Part shown: positions 1 through 7,496 of the stretch, piece by piece
Position numbering within the stretch: the first letter of the stretch is position 1
Layout: every line of letters begins with the position of its first letter
Assembly (NCBI GenBank): GCA_023430725.1
Contig: JAEYZD010000138.1
Location: forward strand, 1 to 44,820
Length of the DNA stretch: 44,820 bases
Direction of reading: 5' to 3'
DNA from: Bacteroidota bacterium
Lineage (GTDB): Bacteria; Bacteroidota; Bacteroidia; Bacteroidales; VadinHA17
Made by a program: the position numbers and the translations under genes
The notes under the pieces: generated by a model
Seen by the model: the letters and a program-made list of their open reading frames with translations, nothing else
What the model was told of the DNA's origin: nothing
Databases searched by the model: none

Positions 1-2
1 AG

Positions 3-692
3 ATAGAACCGCCCATAGTTGTCAACGAGGATTCGGGATTCGGCACGGGTCAGCTGCCCGACAAGGAGGGACAGATGTACCATGTGGGTATTGACAACCT
101 GTATATGATACCCACTGCTGAGGTTCCGATCACAAACATATACCGTGACGTGATACTTGATGCTGCCGAGCTGCCGGTGAAAAACGTGGGATACACCCCC
201 TGCTTCCGGCGCGAGGCAGGATCATGGGGTGCACATGTCAGGGGGCTCAACAGGCTGCACCAGTTCGACAAGGTGGAGATAGTGCAGATTGCCCATCCGG
301 AAAAATCATACGAGGCTCTCGAGGAGATGGTGATACATGTTGAGAATCTTCTGTCAAAGCTCGGCCTTCCCTACCGCATTGTCAGGCTCTGCGGCGGAGA
401 CATGTCTTTCACCTCTGCCATGACATACGACTTCGAGGTGTGGTCAGCGGCTCAGCAGCGCTGGCTTGAGGTGAGTTCAACCTCTAATTTCGAGGCTTTC
501 CAGGCCAACAGGCTCAGGTGCAGATTCAGGGAGAAAGGGGCAAAACAGACGACTCTTTGCCACACACTAAACGGAAGTGCACTGGCTTTGCCGCGTATAG
601 TGGCCGCACTGCTTGAGAACAACCAGTCACCTGAAGGAATAAAGATCCCTGCCGTCCTGGTGCCCTATACCGGGTTCGACCTCATCAGCTGA
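3..692 (+). CDS. serS: Seryl-tRNA synthetase, C-terminal part (5' end outside window)
   Basis: Charges tRNA-Ser with serine in the cytoplasm. The reading frame is already open at base 3, so only about the last 229 residues of a protein normally near 425 residues are present. The class II catalytic core is clear: the TAEVP segment, motif 2 (FRREAGSWG...RGLNRLHQFDKVE), and motif 3 near the end (NGSALALPR followed by ALLENNQ). The N-terminal tRNA-binding coiled-coil arm lies upstream of the window. It ends with TGA at 690-692, five bases before the transporter gene, so the two are probably co-transcribed. The identification is secure; only the start is missing. Confidence 0.96.
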   Translation: MEPPIVVNEDSGFGTGQLPDKEGQMYHVGIDNLYMIPTAEVPITNIYRDVILDAAELPVKNVGYTPCFRREAGSWGAHVRGLNRLHQFDKVEIVQIAHPEKSYEALEEMVIHVENLLSKLGLPYRIVRLCGGDMSFTSAMTYDFEVWSAAQQRWLEVSSTSNFEAFQANRLRCRFREKGAKQTTLCHTLNGSALALPRIVAALLENNQSPEGIKIPAVLVPYTGFDLIS

Positions 693-697
693 CCTGC

Positions 698-1582
698 ATG
701 AAACACGGCAAGCAGGCATACATCTATGCCGCCCTCTCAGTGCTGCTCTGGGGCACAATCCCCACAGCCTTCAAGATAGCGCTGTCAGAGCTGACCATTG
801 TCACCATGCTGGGTATCACCACACTGGTATCCACGGCGGTGCTCTTCGTGATCATGTTTGTGACGGGCAAGCTCTGCCTGCTGAAGGAGACCACCCGCAG
901 CGAGCTTATGTGGTCGGCGCTGTTCGGGCTGATAAATCCCGTGGGTTATTACCTTATCCTGCTGACAGCCTACAGCAGGCTCCCCGGACAGGTGGCACAG
1001 CCAATAAACATGATCTGGCCAATTATCCTGGTATTCTTCTCCATCCCGCTGCTGGGCCAGCGCATCCCCGGACGAAGCTTCATCGCCCTTGCAGTGAGCC
1101 TTGTCGGCGTATATATAATAGCATCACAGGGGGCACCACTCAGCCCGGGACGCTCGGACTCCCTCGGGGTGATGCTGGCGCTCGTCAGCGGTGTTCTATG
1201 GGCCCTCTATTTCGTGCTGAACGTTCGCGACAGGCGCGATGAGTCGGTAAAATTGTTCACCAGCTTCCTGTTCGGATCATTCTATATGCTCATCCTGATG
1301 GCCGGCACAGGTTCATTTTCACAGGCATTAAGCCTGAAGGGGGTTGCCGCATCAGTCTACTGCGGCTTCTTCGAGATGGGGATAACCTTCTGGCTCTGGC
1401 TGAAAGCCCTGCAGCTTTCAGAGACTACTGACAAGGTAAGCAACCTGGTATATTTCGCACCGTTTGTCTCACTGATTCTGCTGCATTTCATAATAGACGA
1501 GCCGGTATATTTCACCACTCCGCTCGGACTGCTCCTTATCATCGCCAGCGTGATCTACCAGAACCGGTCTTCGAGGGCCTGA
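698..1582 (+). CDS. EamA/DMT-family membrane transporter
   Basis: Inner-membrane permease of the drug/metabolite transporter superfamily, 294 residues. It shows the family's two EamA halves (about residues 8-141 and 158-288) and roughly ten hydrophobic segments. Typical signatures include an early LLWGTIPTAFK segment and a G-VLWALYFVLN segment opening the second half. The start at 698 lies five bases after serS and directly precedes the first membrane segment. Substrates of this superfamily (amino acids, nucleotide sugars, polyamines, drugs) cannot be told apart by sequence, so no substrate is assigned. Confidence 0.88.
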   Translation: MKHGKQAYIYAALSVLLWGTIPTAFKIALSELTIVTMLGITTLVSTAVLFVIMFVTGKLCLLKETTRSELMWSALFGLINPVGYYLILLTAYSRLPGQVAQPINMIWPIILVFFSIPLLGQRIPGRSFIALAVSLVGVYIIASQGAPLSPGRSDSLGVMLALVSGVLWALYFVLNVRDRRDESVKLFTSFLFGSFYMLILMAGTGSFSQALSLKGVAASVYCGFFEMGITFWLWLKALQLSETTDKVSNLVYFAPFVSLILLHFIIDEPVYFTTPLGLLLIIASVIYQNRSSRA

Positions 1583-1603
1583 AACATCAGGCATAATTTT
1601 TGC

Positions 1604-1611
1604 TACTTTTG
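1604..1611 (+). promoter_or_regulatory. Bacteroidota-type -7 promoter element (TACTTTTG)
   Basis: TACTTTTG fits the -7 consensus TAnnTTTG and ends 17 bases before the ATG of the S41 protease lipoprotein. No clear -33 TTTG is found 19-21 bases upstream, so this is a half-match. Confidence 0.5.
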
Positions 1612-1628
1612 CATGAAATAAGACGATT

Positions 1629-2966
1629 ATGAAAAAGATAATTCTCATATCATTCCTGTTGATCCCGGTGCTGCTCGGATGCAAGAAGGATCCGCCGGAA
1701 CCCGTTGAGGAATACACAATGGAAGAAAGAGCTCGTGACGGACTCTATGACCTGATGAAGACTGTGTACCTCTGGTATAATACGATGCCAACGGTAAAAG
1801 TCTCTGACTATGAAAGTCCGGAGGAGATCCTCGAGGCACTCAGGTTCAAACCGAAAGATCCGTGGAGCTTCGTTTCGGATTATGAAAGCTTCATGGCCTC
1901 AATGCAAGGAAGCTTTGTGGGTCACGGGATCAGGATGAGCCTTGACCAGGCGAACAATGTCAGGGTGGTTACGCTCTACGAAGGATCAGACCTATGGCCC
2001 CAGGGGGTCAGGAGAGGATGGATTGTAAAGGAGATAAATGACACCCCCGTTGCTCCCATATTCATCTCCGGCAACAACCAGGCATACAATACCCTGATGG
2101 GTCCCTCAACAGCCGGAACAACCAATAAGTTCAAGTTTCAGAAACCTGACGGCACGGAGGTGACATATAACTCCACCAAGGCAAGTTTCACGATCAATTC
2201 GGTGCTTGCGGCCAAAACCCTTGACCTTGCTGTTGGCAAGACAGGTTACCTGGCATTTGAGACTTTTATTGACCCGTCAGAGCAGGAGCTGAATGAAGCA
2301 TTTGCACAATTCAAGGCGGCCAATGTGACTGATCTTATCATCGACCTCAGATACAACACCGGCGGTTACATGGATATAGCACAGCAGCTTTCAAGCCTTG
2401 TACTGACGTGGAATGATACCACCAAGGTGTGTTACAAACTGACATACAACAGTCTTGTGGGTCCGGAATGGAATGAGAGCTACAACTTTGTAAGGACGAC
2501 GAGTCCGCTTGGCCTTGACAGGGTTGTCTTCATCACCACCCGCAGTTCTGCCTCGGCCAGTGAGGTTGTGATAAACAGCCTGAGGCCTTATGTTGATGTC
2601 ACGATTGTTGGAGACACCACTCACGGCAAGCCGGCAGGGATGAATATCTGGGGCTTCCCCTTCCCGTCGCAGACCGTTCCGGAACCTGACTACGAGTATG
2701 TATTTGCTCCTATAACATTCGAGTACCTGAACGCACAGGATCAGGGCCGTTTCTATGATGGCATCCTTCCTGATGTAAAAGCTGCGGATGATATTACGAG
2801 GGATTTCGGTGATCCGCAGGAGGCTTCACTGAAGGCAGCCATCGGAGTGCTTGAAGGGACGAAGTCGGGTACTGCCCTGCCTGTAAGGCGCAACCGTGTC
2901 TGGTCAGAAGGCAGACAGCTGCCTACTGAGCTCTTCCTTGGCCCGCCGCAACCGTTCATGAAGTGA
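1629..2966 (+). CDS. S41-family (C-terminal processing) peptidase lipoprotein
   Basis: Predicted envelope serine protease of 445 residues. A signal peptide ends in the lipobox LLGC with Cys18, so it is probably membrane-anchored. An N-terminal helical region is followed by a PDZ-like segment (about 95-175) and the S41 core. The core carries the segment SSASASE, with Ser309 the likely nucleophile, and GDTTHGKP, with Lys334 the likely base. The 25-residue Ser-Lys spacing equals that known for C-terminal processing proteases. S41 enzymes cleave exported or damaged proteins near the C-terminus; the target here is unknown. The ATG follows a -7-like element, and the stop overlaps the GTG of ruvC by four bases. 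Confidence 0.9.
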   Translation: MKKIILISFLLIPVLLGCKKDPPEPVEEYTMEERARDGLYDLMKTVYLWYNTMPTVKVSDYESPEEILEALRFKPKDPWSFVSDYESFMASMQGSFVGHGIRMSLDQANNVRVVTLYEGSDLWPQGVRRGWIVKEINDTPVAPIFISGNNQAYNTLMGPSTAGTTNKFKFQKPDGTEVTYNSTKASFTINSVLAAKTLDLAVGKTGYLAFETFIDPSEQELNEAFAQFKAANVTDLIIDLRYNTGGYMDIAQQLSSLVLTWNDTTKVCYKLTYNSLVGPEWNESYNFVRTTSPLGLDRVVFITTRSSASASEVVINSLRPYVDVTIVGDTTHGKPAGMNIWGFPFPSQTVPEPDYEYVFAPITFEYLNAQDQGRFYDGILPDVKAADDITRDFGDPQEASLKAAIGVLEGTKSGTALPVRRNRVWSEGRQLPTELFLGPPQPFMK

Positions 2967-3526
2967 AGGAACCGCGGTCTGAGCGTATTATCCTGGGGAT
3001 TGACCCCGGCACCACTGTAACCGGCTATGGCCTGATAAGTGTTACCGGGAGGAGTCCCTCACTCATGACGCTGGGTATAATTGACCTTCGGAAGCAGGAT
3101 GATCATTTCAGGAAGATCCGCATCATCTTTGAGCAGACGCTCGGGCTAATTGACAGGCATCACCCTGATGAGTTTGCCATTGAGGCTCCATTCTTCGGGA
3201 AGAACGTACAGAGCATGCTCAAGCTGGGGCGTGCGCAGGGCGCCGCAATAGCAGCGGCGCTCTACCGTGATCTGCCTGTTTTTGAATATGCCCCGAGGAT
3301 GATCAAGATGTCGATCACCGGCCGCGGTCAGGCCAGCAAGGAGCAGGTAGCCACGATGCTGAAAACGATCCTTGAATTCCGGAGTGAGTCGATGGTGCTC
3401 GATGCCACCGATGCGCTGGGTGCCGCTCTCTGTCATTTTTACCAGAGCGGCAAGCCCGCTGCATCGAAGGATTACCGCAACTGGTCAGACTTCATAAAGA
3501 AGAACAGCGACAGGATCAAAGGGTAA
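2963..3526 (+). CDS. ruvC: Holliday junction resolvase RuvC
   Basis: Endonuclease that cuts Holliday junctions symmetrically with RuvAB during recombinational repair. It has 187 residues, close to the family norm. The four acidic metal ligands are visible: Asp14 in GIDPGTTVTGYG, Glu74 in FAIEAPFFGKN, and Asp147 and Asp150 in LDATDALGAALCH. The start is GTG at 2963, overlapping the upstream protease stop (GTGA), which suggests translational coupling. The 3' end overlaps the convergent comF-like gene by 11 bases. ruvA and ruvB are not in the window. Confidence 0.95.
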   Translation: MKEPRSERIILGIDPGTTVTGYGLISVTGRSPSLMTLGIIDLRKQDDHFRKIRIIFEQTLGLIDRHHPDEFAIEAPFFGKNVQSMLKLGRAQGAAIAAALYRDLPVFEYAPRMIKMSITGRGQASKEQVATMLKTILEFRSESMVLDATDALGAALCHFYQSGKPAASKDYRNWSDFIKKNSDRIKG

Positions 3527-4226
3527 GCTTCTGGGCCACTGCCAGTGCCACTACGCTTACCCTCACCTCTCCGGCATCATGCAGTGCATTGACGCAGGCT
3601 TCGATTGTGGAGCCGGTCGTAATTACATCATCAACCAGCAGCAGGTGTCTCAGGCTGATCTCTGAAGGTTTCCTGACCGCAAACAGACCTTCTACGTTCT
3701 CCCATCTCTCATATCTTCCGCTCCTTGTCTGCGAGTCTGACTTACCTGTACGGTACAGTATATCGCATCTGACAGGAATGTTGCCCGGCTCAGACAATCC
3801 ATCCGCAATGCACCGACTCTGGTTGTATCCGCGTCTGCGCTCCCTGGCAGGATCAAGCGGCACCGGCACTATCATGTCAATTCCGTCCATGAAGCCACTG
3901 CCGGCCAGGACTGAGCCATACAGTCTCCCAAGCATTCTTCCCACGTCCTGTCTGCCCTGGTATTTGAGAAGGTGGATCAGCCTCCTGATCCGGCTGCCGC
4001 GGTTATAGACGGAGAAGGCAGCAGCCCTCTCCACCGGGCATCTTCCCCAGAATGCCTGCTCAAGCATGTTTCCGCGGCGGGCATGGAAATCGGTCCGGGC
4101 CATTGCAAGGAGGCAGCCCGTACAGAGCACCTCCTCCCCTCGCACAAGATGAGCCCCGCATGAGAGGCATGGACGGGGGAGGAAGAGGCTCAGAAAGTCA
4201 TCCGCAATATCTTTAATACCTGACAC
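3516..4226 (-). CDS. comF: ComF-family phosphoribosyltransferase-like protein
   Basis: 236-residue ComF-like protein, a family linked to DNA uptake in competent bacteria but widely kept in non-competent ones. The N-terminal zinc-finger-like part has CLSCG and CTGC. The C-terminal phosphoribosyltransferase fold carries the PRPP motif LLLVDDVITTGST and the family segment RRRGYNQS. The likely start is GTG at 4226; an in-frame ATG giving a full zinc motif is not available. It converges on ruvC with an 11-base overlap, so no terminator lies between them. YifB/ComM, another competence-associated family, is also in this window (40026-41564). Its role in this organism is inferred only from the family. 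Confidence 0.9.
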   Translation of the reverse strand: MSGIKDIADDFLSLFLPRPCLSCGAHLVRGEEVLCTGCLLAMARTDFHARRGNMLEQAFWGRCPVERAAAFSVYNRGSRIRRLIHLLKYQGRQDVGRMLGRLYGSVLAGSGFMDGIDMIVPVPLDPARERRRGYNQSRCIADGLSEPGNIPVRCDILYRTGKSDSQTRSGRYERWENVEGLFAVRKPSEISLRHLLLVDDVITTGSTIEACVNALHDAGEVRVSVVALAVAQKLTL

Positions 4227-4273
4227 CTGGCAGCACGAGACAGAGGTAAAGTTATGATAATTGCTGCAATTTT

Positions 4274-4303
4274 TTTGCTGAATGCAAAACTTTCATATAT
4301 TGC
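4274..4303 (+). promoter_or_regulatory. Weak Bacteroidota-type promoter upstream of the Cys-rich peptide
   Basis: TTTG at 4274-4277 and TATATTGC at 4296-4303 are 18 bases apart. This resembles TTTG-N19..21-TAnnTTTG, with a short spacer and mismatches at the end of the -7 box. Transcription would start about 28 bases before the ATG at 4338. Confidence 0.3.
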
Positions 4304-4337
4304 GGGCGTTATTAAAGAAAACCAATTAACTATTTGT

Positions 4338-4655
4338 ATGAAGAAATGGATGATTAGCAGCCTTATTCTCATCGCGATGATGGTCGTGGCTGCAGGGGTC
4401 TATGCTCAGACTACCGACAAGGAAAAGAAGCACACAAAGAGTGAGTGTACCTTTGTCGATAAGAACAAGGACAGTAAGTGCGACGTATGCGGCTCAACAG
4501 CTGATGCATGCAAGAAAGCCGCCACCACTGCCGCTAAAGGCACAGATTGCTCCAAGTGCCCTTCAGCTGCAGAATGCGGTGACAAGAAGGGTGAGGTTGT
4601 TCCGGCAAAGGAAGGTACCGCTGCCGCTGCACCATGCTGCGCTGGCAAGAAGTAA
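4338..4655 (+). CDS. Small secreted cysteine-rich protein with a Ca-loop-like motif
   Basis: 105 residues. The ATG at 4338 starts a classical signal peptide that ends at VYAQ, so the mature protein is about 81 residues and periplasmic or secreted. The mature part is Lys/Ala-rich and has nine cysteines, including a CDVCG pair, a CSKC pair and a terminal PCC. The segment TFVDKNKDSKCDVCG resembles the D-x-N-x-D loop plus C-D-x-C seen in small calcium- or metal-binding Bacteroidota proteins. The longer open frame from 4254 has no signal at its own start and is not favoured. It is followed by a strong hairpin terminator, so it is probably monocistronic. Metal binding is an inference; I do not recognise a named family. 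Confidence 0.8.
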   Translation: MKKWMISSLILIAMMVVAAGVYAQTTDKEKKHTKSECTFVDKNKDSKCDVCGSTADACKKAATTAAKGTDCSKCPSAAECGDKKGEVVPAKEGTAAAAPCCAGKK

Positions 4656-4671
4656 AAGAAATTGCTGATAC

Positions 4672-4707
4672 AAAAAAGCTCCGGTCGATGACAGGAGCTT
4701 TTTTTTT
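4672..4707. terminator. Bidirectional intrinsic terminator
   Basis: An 11-bp stem (AAAAAAGCTCC at 4672-4682, GGAGCTTTTTT at 4694-4704) with an 11-base loop, continued by a T run to 4707 on the plus strand and by an A run that serves the minus strand. It lies between the convergent Cys-rich peptide gene and the HIT gene and can serve both. Confidence 0.9.
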
Positions 4708-4721
4708 ATTTCATTCTCTGA

Positions 4722-5120
4722 TCAGAGTCTCACATGCTCAGCAATTTTCCGGGCCAGGGCTTCATTCTCCTGCGGTGTGAGTGAAACCCGGGGGTTGGTG
4801 AAGAGCATATCGCCCTCCCTGCTGATCGGGATGAGATGGATGTGGGCGTGAGGAACCTCGAGGCCAATGACGGCAATTCCTATCCTGTTGCATTCGATGA
4901 CTTCCTTCATCGCCTTTGCAACCTTCCGGGCAAAGATCATCATACCGGCAAGAGTATCCTCATCCAGGTCAAAGATATAGTCCACTTCACGCCTGGGCAC
5001 AACGAGGGTATGACCTGCCTTGAGCGGTCTCACGTCAAGGAATGCGATGTACCGGTCATCCTCCGCAACCCTGTAACAGGGTATCTCTCCATTGATTATG
5101 CGGGTAAAGACTGATGCCAT
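4722..5120 (-). CDS. HIT-family nucleotide hydrolase/transferase
   Basis: 132 residues, the usual length for a HIT (histidine triad) protein. It has the N-terminal segment FTRIINGEIPCY, the GHTLVVPRR segment and the active-site triad HAHIHLIP. Members hydrolyse nucleoside phosphoramidates or dinucleotide polyphosphates. The in vivo substrate is not predictable here. It lies 13 bases downstream of greA on the same strand and presumably shares the greA promoter. It ends at the bidirectional hairpin. Confidence 0.93.
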   Translation of the reverse strand: MASVFTRIINGEIPCYRVAEDDRYIAFLDVRPLKAGHTLVVPRREVDYIFDLDEDTLAGMMIFARKVAKAMKEVIECNRIGIAVIGLEVPHAHIHLIPISREGDMLFTNPRVSLTPQENEALARKIAEHVRL

Positions 5121-5133
5121 TGTTATTCAGTTT

Positions 5134-5604
5134 TCAGATTGATATCTCAACGATTTCAAAAGGGATGACTCCTGCAGGCACCTTTACCTGCACTACATCG
5201 CCGACTTTTTTGCCCATAATTCCCTGTGCAATTGGTGAGGTTGCAGCAATTTTGCCCTCCTTGAGGTTAGCCTCGCCTTCCGGCACCAGCTGATATTCCA
5301 TTACAATTCCGTTTGCCTTGTTGCGTATCCTTACCTTGTTAAGGATCTGGACTGATGTGGTATTTATCCTCGAACCGTCTATAATGCGGGCCCTGGCCAC
5401 CTGATCCTCCAGGCGGGATATTTTCATTTCCAGCATCCCCTGAGCCTCCTTTGCTGCTGAGTACTCAGCATTCTCTGAAAGGTCTCCCTTATCACGGGCA
5501 TCCGCAATCATTCTTGCCATTACCGGCCTCTCGTTCCGGAGTGTGTCAAGCTCCTCCTTCATTTTCTGGAGGCCCTCCTCTGTCACATAAACAAATTCCG
5601 CCAT
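5134..5604 (-). CDS. greA: Transcription elongation factor GreA
   Basis: 156 residues, standard for GreA, which rescues backtracked RNA polymerase by stimulating transcript cleavage. The N-terminal coiled coil spans about residues 8-75 and includes the acidic tip segment DARDKGDLSENAEYSAAKE. The C-terminal FKBP-like domain includes TSPIAQGIMGKKVGDVV. The start at 5604 (MAEFVYVTEEG) fits the family. The open frame extends 22 codons upstream, but that part overlaps the promoter and is not GreA-like. It is the first gene of a greA-HIT operon. Confidence 0.96.
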   Translation of the reverse strand: MAEFVYVTEEGLQKMKEELDTLRNERPVMARMIADARDKGDLSENAEYSAAKEAQGMLEMKISRLEDQVARARIIDGSRINTTSVQILNKVRIRNKANGIVMEYQLVPEGEANLKEGKIAATSPIAQGIMGKKVGDVVQVKVPAGVIPFEIVEISI

Positions 5605-5640
5605 AATTCTTCGTAAATAGGTCAAAAAATAAGAAGAATC

Positions 5641-5653
5641 CCGGCATTGCCGG
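5641..5653 (-). other. Short GC-rich hairpin in the greA leader
   Basis: CCGGCATTGCCGG, a 6-bp inverted repeat with a one-base centre, lies between the predicted greA transcription start and its ATG. Its effect, if any, is unknown. Confidence 0.35.
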
Positions 5654-5667
5654 AACTCTTCAAAGAA

Positions 5668-5699
5668 CAAATATACATTTTTTAAATTACAAAATCAAA
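5668..5699 (-). promoter_or_regulatory. Consensus Bacteroidota promoter for greA-HIT
   Basis: Read on the minus strand, TTTG (5696-5699), 20 bases, then TATATTTG (5668-5675). This is a full match to TTTG-N19..21-TAnnTTTG. Transcription would begin near 5661, giving a leader of about 57 bases before greA. Confidence 0.8.
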
Positions 5700-5727
5700 T
5701 AACCCCCCATTTGTAAATATCAGGTAA

Positions 5728-6339
5728 TCAATACGAGTACTCTTTTCTGTCGAGAATTGATGTATATACGACTGCCTTTCTGAGATCGAAGCCATCCGTT
5801 AGAAGCTCTGACCCGTGAGGCATATTGTAATCATATTCCGGGGCATCTCCAATCTCGGTGTCAGATATCTCATTATGTATGAATTCCGCCGGAATGGAGC
5901 TTCCGAAGGCAGAGACGCCCTCGGAGGCAAAAGCGGCAGCCATTTTCCCGGTGATTGAGCCCTCGCTGGAAAAGTCCTTTGCCAGGGGTTCCCCAAGGCC
6001 TCCTTCCCAGTCGAATTCATGGGCCATTGGCTCGTCATATGTCCCTTCCCGCCCGAACTTACGTGCCATGGGGTCATCATATCTTCCCTCCATTGAAGGA
6101 TCTGAGGTCATGTATTTCGGCGCCGGCCTTGGGGAAGGCTCAAAGGGCCGTGAAGTTGCAGGCTGAGGCCGGGGCGTCACTGTCTCCCGTCTGGTCTGGG
6201 GTATGGGACTGGCAGACTCCGGCTGGCGCTGAATCGTCTTCGGTGCTCCGGGTTTCTTCTTTCCCTTCCCCTGGAAGGAGCCGGCCAGGGCAATTATCCC
6301 CAGCACAACATAGAATATAAGGCTGCCAATATCTTCCAT
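5728..6339 (-). CDS. Uncharacterised membrane-anchored protein with 14-residue tandem repeats
   Basis: 203 residues from an ATG at 6339. One N-terminal membrane segment (about 5-21) is followed by a Lys-rich then Pro/Arg-rich linker (about 25-75), four head-to-tail 14-residue repeats (84-139), and a conserved-looking C-terminus ending FDLRKAVVYTSILDRKEYSY. In other Bacteroidota proteins of unknown function I associate that kind of tail (D-L-R-K-A-V-x-Y-x-x-I-L-x-R-K-x-Y) with an envelope location. The protein is probably a single-pass inner-membrane protein. The gene starts four bases after the Lys-rich secreted-protein gene, so the two form an operon. No function is assigned. The open frame extends to 6396, but that start would bury the membrane anchor. 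Confidence 0.75.
   Translation of the reverse strand: MEDIGSLIFYVVLGIIALAGSFQGKGKKKPGAPKTIQRQPESASPIPQTRRETVTPRPQPATSRPFEPSPRPAPKYMTSDPSMEGRYDDPMARKFGREGTYDEPMAHEFDWEGGLGEPLAKDFSSEGSITGKMAAAFASEGVSAFGSSIPAEFIHNEISDTEIGDAPEYDYNMPHGSELLTDGFDLRKAVVYTSILDRKEYSY
5923..6090 (-). repeat. Four 42-bp coding repeats (14-residue units)
   Basis: Units begin at Glu84, Glu98, Glu112 and Glu126, and a fifth E-G begins at 140. The pattern is E-G-x-x-x-x-P-M-A-x-x-F-x-x, for example EGRYDDPMARKFGR and EGTYDEPMAHEFDW. The phase is exactly 14 residues. The third and fourth copies diverge. Confidence 0.85.
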
Positions 6340-6343
6340 CGTC

Positions 6344-6952
6344 TCAGTATTTTTTAATCTTATGCTGTTTAAGCCTGCGCTGTTTTTTCGGATCAACCAG
6401 CTTCGGCTTTGCCTTGTTCTTTTGCTGCTTCAGTTCCGGCTGCTTTGAAGGATCTTTTATCTTTCCCTTCGCACTAACCTTTTTTGGGTCCGGCTTGCCG
6501 GCAGGGTCCTTAGTTGCCGCCCTGACCCTTGCATTCATGTTCCCCGGCCGGTCAGGCTTCTTCAGGTCAGGCACTGCCTGCTCCTTCTTCTGCTTCTGTC
6601 TCTTGACCTTGTACTTTTCTGCGGTAGCCTTGCTGTTACCCTCCATGCGGGTCCTTGTCCCCTCGCTCTGGATCTCATAGTGGCGGGCCCGCAACTCCTT
6701 CAGGCTCTTCTCGTCCTCCCTTTCACGCCTGGCCTCCTTCTTCGCCTGCTCCTTCATCGCTTTCCTGGCAGCCTTGCTCTCTCCTCCCGCCTTGCCGGGA
6801 TTCCGGCGCGACTGCCCGAAGGTCTCCCTCTCAAGCTTGCGGGTGGCATATCGCTGTGCATCACAGTCGGTGACCTGCACCACGAAGAGCATCATGACCG
6901 TCATGGCAATGAACCTCAAAGATACTATTGCTTTATTCATTTCGTTGTTCAT
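6344..6952 (-). CDS. Exported, highly basic Lys-rich protein of unknown function
   Basis: 202 residues. An N-terminal signal peptide (hydrophobic core about 13-27) is likely cleaved after DAQ. The mature protein is strongly basic and low in complexity, with many Lys, Arg, Gln and Pro and no hydrophobic core, so it is probably disordered. ATG at 6952 or the in-frame ATG at 6940 could both serve as start. The gene is divergent from the CxxC lipoprotein gene at 7005 with only 52 bases between them. It is followed after four bases by the repeat protein, which suggests joint expression. Possible roles such as binding nucleic acid, LPS or peptidoglycan are guesses from charge alone. Confidence 0.65.
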   Translation of the reverse strand: MNNEMNKAIVSLRFIAMTVMMLFVVQVTDCDAQRYATRKLERETFGQSRRNPGKAGGESKAARKAMKEQAKKEARREREDEKSLKELRARHYEIQSEGTRTRMEGNSKATAEKYKVKRQKQKKEQAVPDLKKPDRPGNMNARVRAATKDPAGKPDPKKVSAKGKIKDPSKQPELKQQKNKAKPKLVDPKKQRRLKQHKIKKY

Positions 6953-7004
6953 GTATGATCGTGAAAACAGAAATACTTACATTTACACAAACGCAGAAAA
7001 GCAC

Positions 7005-7490
7005 ATGTCTGGTTCAAATGTAAGATATTTTTTCATGATAGCCCCTTTGCTTCTCCTCCTGTTGTCATGTGACAGGGAGAAAAACGAGGTTATTCCTGAC
7101 ATTACAATGGACTTTACAGTCACCTTTTCCGACCCGGAGTTTTTTGATCTCTTCTACTCACCCGGAACAAGCGCCCTCATCTCTTCCTCGCACAGGCACC
7201 TGGGTCTTGGCACGGCTGGATATGACGGTAACGGAATAATAATATACAATACCGGGTTACAGGGATTTGAATACGCTGCCTATGACCGTACATGTCCTCA
7301 TTGCCTGGTCAATGATGAAGAGAGCACGGCGGTGAATGTGGACGGCGTTTATGCAGTATGCCCTGTTTGTGCAACAAATTATGCACTGGGGGCATCAGGG
7401 CTCCCGCAGAGCGGGCCGGGACGCTACTATCTCAAGAATTACAGAACCTCCTTCACCGGTTACAGCGTAAGGGTCTGGAACAGGAAATAA
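7005..7490 (+). CDS. Rieske-like lipoprotein with paired CxxC motifs
   Basis: 161 residues from ATG 7005. The signal peptide ends in LLLSC (Cys22), so this is a predicted lipoprotein. The C-terminal half reads like a Rieske-type domain: a YDRTCPHC segment (Cys97, His99, Cys100), 18 residues, then VCPVC (Cys119, Cys122), then an A-L-G-ASG-PQSGPGRYYLKNY tail. In a true Rieske cluster the second motif is C-x-x-H. Here it is C-x-x-C, so the site could instead hold zinc or a rubredoxin-type iron. The longer open frame back to 6774 runs antisense over the neighbouring gene and is not used. It converges on ahcY, leaving six bases. Confidence 0.75.
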   Translation: MSGSNVRYFFMIAPLLLLLLSCDREKNEVIPDITMDFTVTFSDPEFFDLFYSPGTSALISSSHRHLGLGTAGYDGNGIIIYNTGLQGFEYAAYDRTCPHCLVNDEESTAVNVDGVYAVCPVCATNYALGASGLPQSGPGRYYLKNYRTSFTGYSVRVWNRK

Positions 7491-7496
7491 CAGGTA

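Noticed and set aside
6774..7004. N-terminal extension of the CxxC lipoprotein
   Set aside because: That part of the frame is antisense to the Lys-rich gene. The signal peptide begins at 7005.
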